Positions 61,509 to 64,000 of a stretch of DNA of 64,000 nucleotides are shown piece after piece. Location of the stretch: contig NZ_CP012945.1 of NCBI RefSeq assembly GCF_001402915.1, positions 4,813,501-4,877,500 of the forward strand, given 5' to 3'. Position 1 is the first letter of the stretch, and every line of letters begins with the position of its first letter. The position numbers and the translations under genes were made by a program. A model generated the notes under the pieces. The model did no database searches and was not told the DNA's origin. It saw only the letters and a program-made list of their open reading frames with translations. This DNA is from Devosia sp. A16. GTDB taxonomy: Bacteria > Pseudomonadota > Alphaproteobacteria > Rhizobiales > Devosiaceae.

Positions 61509-62969
61509 CTAGTGCATTGACGGGCGCCCCGATGCCTCGGAGTCGCAAACCACCACCTGGTCGCGCCCTGCCCGCTTGGCCTCATACATCGCGCTGTCGG
61601 CAAGCGAAACCATTTCGGTGAGTCCCGCGCCGCTCGCTGGATCGTATGCCACCCCGATGCTGATGGTGATGCGCTGCAGGCTGCCGTTCTCCAGCACCAC
61701 GGCGAGGTTGGCGACGGCCCTGCGCATCCGCTCGGCGACCGCCTGCGCTTCGCGCCGCGTGATCCGCGGCAGGACCAGGGCGAACTCTTCGCCGCCGATC
61801 CGGCCGAACAGGTCGCCCTGTCGGATGGCGCTGCGGATCGCCGCTGCCACCCCCACAAGCACCCGGTCGCCCGAGGGATGACCATGCCGATCATTGATCT
61901 GTTTGAAGTGGTCGGCATCGAGTACCAGCACCGCGACTGCCGCCCGCTCCTCGAGCAGCCGGGCAAGCAATCCGGCTCCTGCCTCCATGAAAGCGCTGCG
62001 CGTCAGCGCGTCGGTGAGCGAATCGTGCCGCGCCAGGCGCTCCAGTTGTTCGATGCGTCGCCGGCGTTCGGCGTTGACGCTCGCAATCACCATCGGCCCA
62101 AACGCCACCAGGGCCACTCCCAGATGGACCACGGTGATCGAATCGCCGGTGACCTCGGTGCCCAGCCCCGGATCGAACAGCCCCAGTTTCATCCCGATCA
62201 TCGCGGTGCCCGAGTAGATCATGACCAGTACCGCCGTCGCCGGCAGGGGCAGGCTCAGCGCGCACCAGATCAGCGTCGGAACCGGAAACACGATCGAGAC
62301 CGGATGTGGCACCAGCAGCGCCACTACGATCATCAGCACCGTCGCGACGATGGGTGGCAGCACCGCTTGCCACGCGACGCGACCGAGAGCGGGCAGCGAC
62401 CACCCCCTGGCGGGCGACGGCAGCGTCAGGATGACCGGCAACAGCGCCAGATAGTTCACCAGCTCTGCGGCAAACCAGCCCGACCAGCCCTCGAAATAGC
62501 TCACCCCGGTGAGTTCGCTCAACGCCAGGCCGCCGACCACGCCCGCGGCTGCCGACGCCGCGCAGGCCATCAGCACGAGCGAGATCACGCCTTGGGGCCG
62601 GGAGAGCGCCCGGTCTTCCGGTTCCAGTGCGCCGAACAGCAGCGTAAACGCCAGCACGCCAACCAGGTTGCCCAGCGTCAACAACGCGCCGATCCGAAAG
62701 CTGTCGCCCATCACCAGCCCCGCCGCGAGATAGCCGGCGGTGGCGCCAAGCAGCACCGGCACGGTGCGTAGCCGCATAGCCCGAACCAGGATTCCGGCGA
62801 GGATTGCATTGGCCGGCCAGAACGCTGCCAGAAATCCGCTTGGTCGCGAAATGCTCCCGGCCAGGGCTGCCAGAAAGACCAGGACGGCGACGACAAGAAT
62901 ATCGCGTGGAGAAACGGCAAACAGACGGCTGCGGCCATCGCCGTCTCCGGCCGCGGGAGTGAAGTTCAT
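61509..62969 (-). CDS. Diguanylate cyclase with MASE1 membrane sensor
   Basis: 486 residues. The first 300 form eight or more membrane helices of MASE1 type (ILVVAVLVFLAALAGSISRPSGFLAAFWPANAI). The C-terminal domain has HDSLTDALTRSAFM, the catalytic GRIGGEEFALVLPR and, five residues before it, an RxxD inhibitory site (RQGD), so it should make c-di-GMP with product feedback. It pairs conceptually with the PilZ gene far upstream. The signal sensed is unknown. Confidence 0.94.
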   Translation of the reverse strand: MNFTPAAGDGDGRSRLFAVSPRDILVVAVLVFLAALAGSISRPSGFLAAFWPANAILAGILVRAMRLRTVPVLLGATAGYLAAGLVMGDSFRIGALLTLGNLVGVLAFTLLFGALEPEDRALSRPQGVISLVLMACAASAAAGVVGGLALSELTGVSYFEGWSGWFAAELVNYLALLPVILTLPSPARGWSLPALGRVAWQAVLPPIVATVLMIVVALLVPHPVSIVFPVPTLIWCALSLPLPATAVLVMIYSGTAMIGMKLGLFDPGLGTEVTGDSITVVHLGVALVAFGPMVIASVNAERRRRIEQLERLARHDSLTDALTRSAFMEAGAGLLARLLEERAAVAVLVLDADHFKQINDRHGHPSGDRVLVGVAAAIRSAIRQGDLFGRIGGEEFALVLPRITRREAQAVAERMRRAVANLAVVLENGSLQRITISIGVAYDPASGAGLTEMVSLADSAMYEAKRAGRDQVVVCDSEASGRPSMH

Positions 62970-63173
62970 CGGGGGCCTCTGCGCGTGCGTCCAACCGTGG
63001 ACACCGCGCCGGACGCCTGACCCCTCAATCAGCACCCGGCATCTACTGCGATGCCACAACGGGCATAGTAGAACACGCATACGCGTCTTCGTCAGGAGGC
63101 TCGCATGCCAGCCATGCAGTTTTTGCAAGTCGACGGAAAGCTACGTACAAACTAGTATTCCGCGCGCGTGAGG

Positions 63174-63767
63174 TCAGGCCACCATATGGCGGTGCAACTC
63201 CTTCACCTTGCTGCTGCGCAGCCACTCGCGATCGAGGATGGCAAAGTGCAGCTCCTCATCCCACTCGCCCTGGAACAACGCGTGCTCGCGGAAATGCGCC
63301 TCCAGCCGCATCCCGAGTTCCTTGAGCAGCTTGGCTGACGACTGGTTGCGCCCCGAGCACCGCGCGAAGATGCGGTGCAGCCCGAGCTCTTCGAAGCCGA
63401 GGTCCAGCATGGCGCGTACCGCTTCGCGCGCATAGCCCTGCCCACGCTGCGCTGGGCTGAGAATGAAGCGCAGCTCCGCCTGCCCCGCAGTCGCGTCGGT
63501 CCAGCGCAGTGACACCTGGCCGATCAGCAGCTCGTCGGCCTTGCGCACCACTGCGAGGGTGAGCACATCGCCCGGACGGTTCAATCGTTGCTGCGCGCAC
63601 ATCGCATCGAGCGCGGCTTTCACCTCGACACGATCGCGCGCCTTCCAATCGAGATAGCGCTGCACCTCAGGCAACGCATGATAGGACATCACCGCATCCA
63701 GGTCGGACTTCTGGAAGCTCCTGAGGGTAAGTCTCTCCGTCTCAATAGGAAAATCGGGCATCGTCAT
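63174..63767 (-). CDS. GNAT acetyltransferase, RimJ/RimL type
   Basis: 197 residues: FPIETERLTLRSFQKSDLDAVMSYHALPEV start, the CoA loop ELRFILSPAQRGQGYAREAVRAMLDLGFEELGLHRIFARC, NQSSAKLLKELGMRLEAHFREHALFQGEWDEELHFAIL. Typical of ribosomal-protein-like or antibiotic acetyltransferases; target unknown. GGGGAGGAG lies 6 bases before the ATG. A related gene enters from the right edge. Confidence 0.92.
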   Translation of the reverse strand: MTMPDFPIETERLTLRSFQKSDLDAVMSYHALPEVQRYLDWKARDRVEVKAALDAMCAQQRLNRPGDVLTLAVVRKADELLIGQVSLRWTDATAGQAELRFILSPAQRGQGYAREAVRAMLDLGFEELGLHRIFARCSGRNQSSAKLLKELGMRLEAHFREHALFQGEWDEELHFAILDREWLRSSKVKELHRHMVA

Positions 63768-63897
63768 GTCGGCTCCTCCCCTTACGCTTCAAATGTAAGG
63801 TGGGAACGTCACGGATTGATGGCGGTTCCGCCTTAGTCGTTGAAATATCTTGCTAAATCCAGCCGCCCCGATGGAATAGCCAAGTCCTTGGCAGCAC

Positions 63898-64000
63898 TTA
63901 GCTTCCGGCGTCGGCGCGCCACTCTTGCTCGAGCAGGGCATAGACGAACTCCTCGTCCCAGCCGCCCTTGAACAGCGCATGCTCGCGGAAATGTGCCTCC
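63898..64000 (-). CDS. GNAT acetyltransferase, C-terminal fragment at window edge
   Basis: The last 33 codons of a minus-strand gene that continues beyond the window. The readable end is EAHFREHALFKGGWDEEFVY then ALLEQEWRADAGS, nearly the same as the matching part of the gene at 63174-63767 (EAHFREHALFQGEWDEELHF). So two paralogous acetyltransferase genes lie in tandem. The 130 bases between them hold nothing clear. Confidence 0.85.
   Translation of the reverse strand, partial: EAHFREHALFKGGWDEEFVYALLEQEWRADAGS

Overview
The window is one continuous stretch of a GC-rich bacterial chromosome. Gene content points to an alphaproteobacterium of the Hyphomicrobiales, most likely the Devosia group. 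Supporting signs are a DUF1476 protein (zeta inhibitor subunit of alphaproteobacterial F1-ATPase), separate purS/purQ/purL, bolA and grxD downstream of purL, a DUF3126 protein, a BTLCP transglutaminase-like protein, a PAS protein beside a PilZ protein, and many short GC-rich palindromic intergenic repeats. The genus is an inference from these families; no rRNA gene is present. Genes are dense, with many 4-base ATGA overlaps.

Layout. 1-12 kb: start of a NifU-like Fe-S scaffold gene, folE, an AraC/GyrI regulator, hisI, slyX, a rhomboid protease, PAS and PilZ signalling proteins, a transglutaminase-like secreted protein, cysE, a hydrolase, a zinc-finger protein, an FAD monooxygenase and a Tet-type exporter. 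12-16 kb: gluconate/pentose-phosphate genes (gnd, a gluconate 5-dehydrogenase-like SDR, gntK). 16-21 kb: an Ogt-type DNA repair protein, a TetR regulator facing a dihydrofolate-reductase-like gene across a perfect operator, DUF1304, CsbD, and a MerR/TipAS regulator with a textbook MerR promoter.

21.8-25.1 kb is the most unusual part: a TPR protein, a 35-residue peptide ORF, a YcaO-family enzyme and a TfuA-like protein on one strand, next to tRNA-Leu(UAA). YcaO plus TfuA is the pair known from thioamide-forming RiPP pathways and trifolitoxin. The peptide ORF has its Shine-Dalgarno and start codon inside a perfect 16-bp hairpin, and its stop codon abuts the YcaO start.

25-35 kb: VOC protein, gpt, a CinA N-terminal domain protein, map, radC, ccdA, a lone siderophore-type binding protein, rpe, purB and small enzymes. 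35-47 kb: a purine locus (purC, purS, purQ, purL) broken up by an acyltransferase, two related 27-residue membrane peptides, a Pr6Pr membrane-protein pair and a CHAD/CYTH pair; then msrA, bolA, a DUF559 gene framed by 50-bp inverted repeats, a HAD phosphatase and grxD. 47-64 kb: acetyltransferases, three MFS transporters, a methyltransferase, an inositol-monophosphatase-like enzyme, ttcA, an SbmA/BacA peptide importer with an extra periplasmic insert, a ligase-ACP-hydrolase operon of unknown product, rpsD, a TrmJ-type RNA methyltransferase, a MASE1-GGDEF cyclase, and two neighbouring GNAT genes, the last cut by the window edge.

No rRNA, CRISPR array, insertion sequence, integrase or prophage gene was seen.
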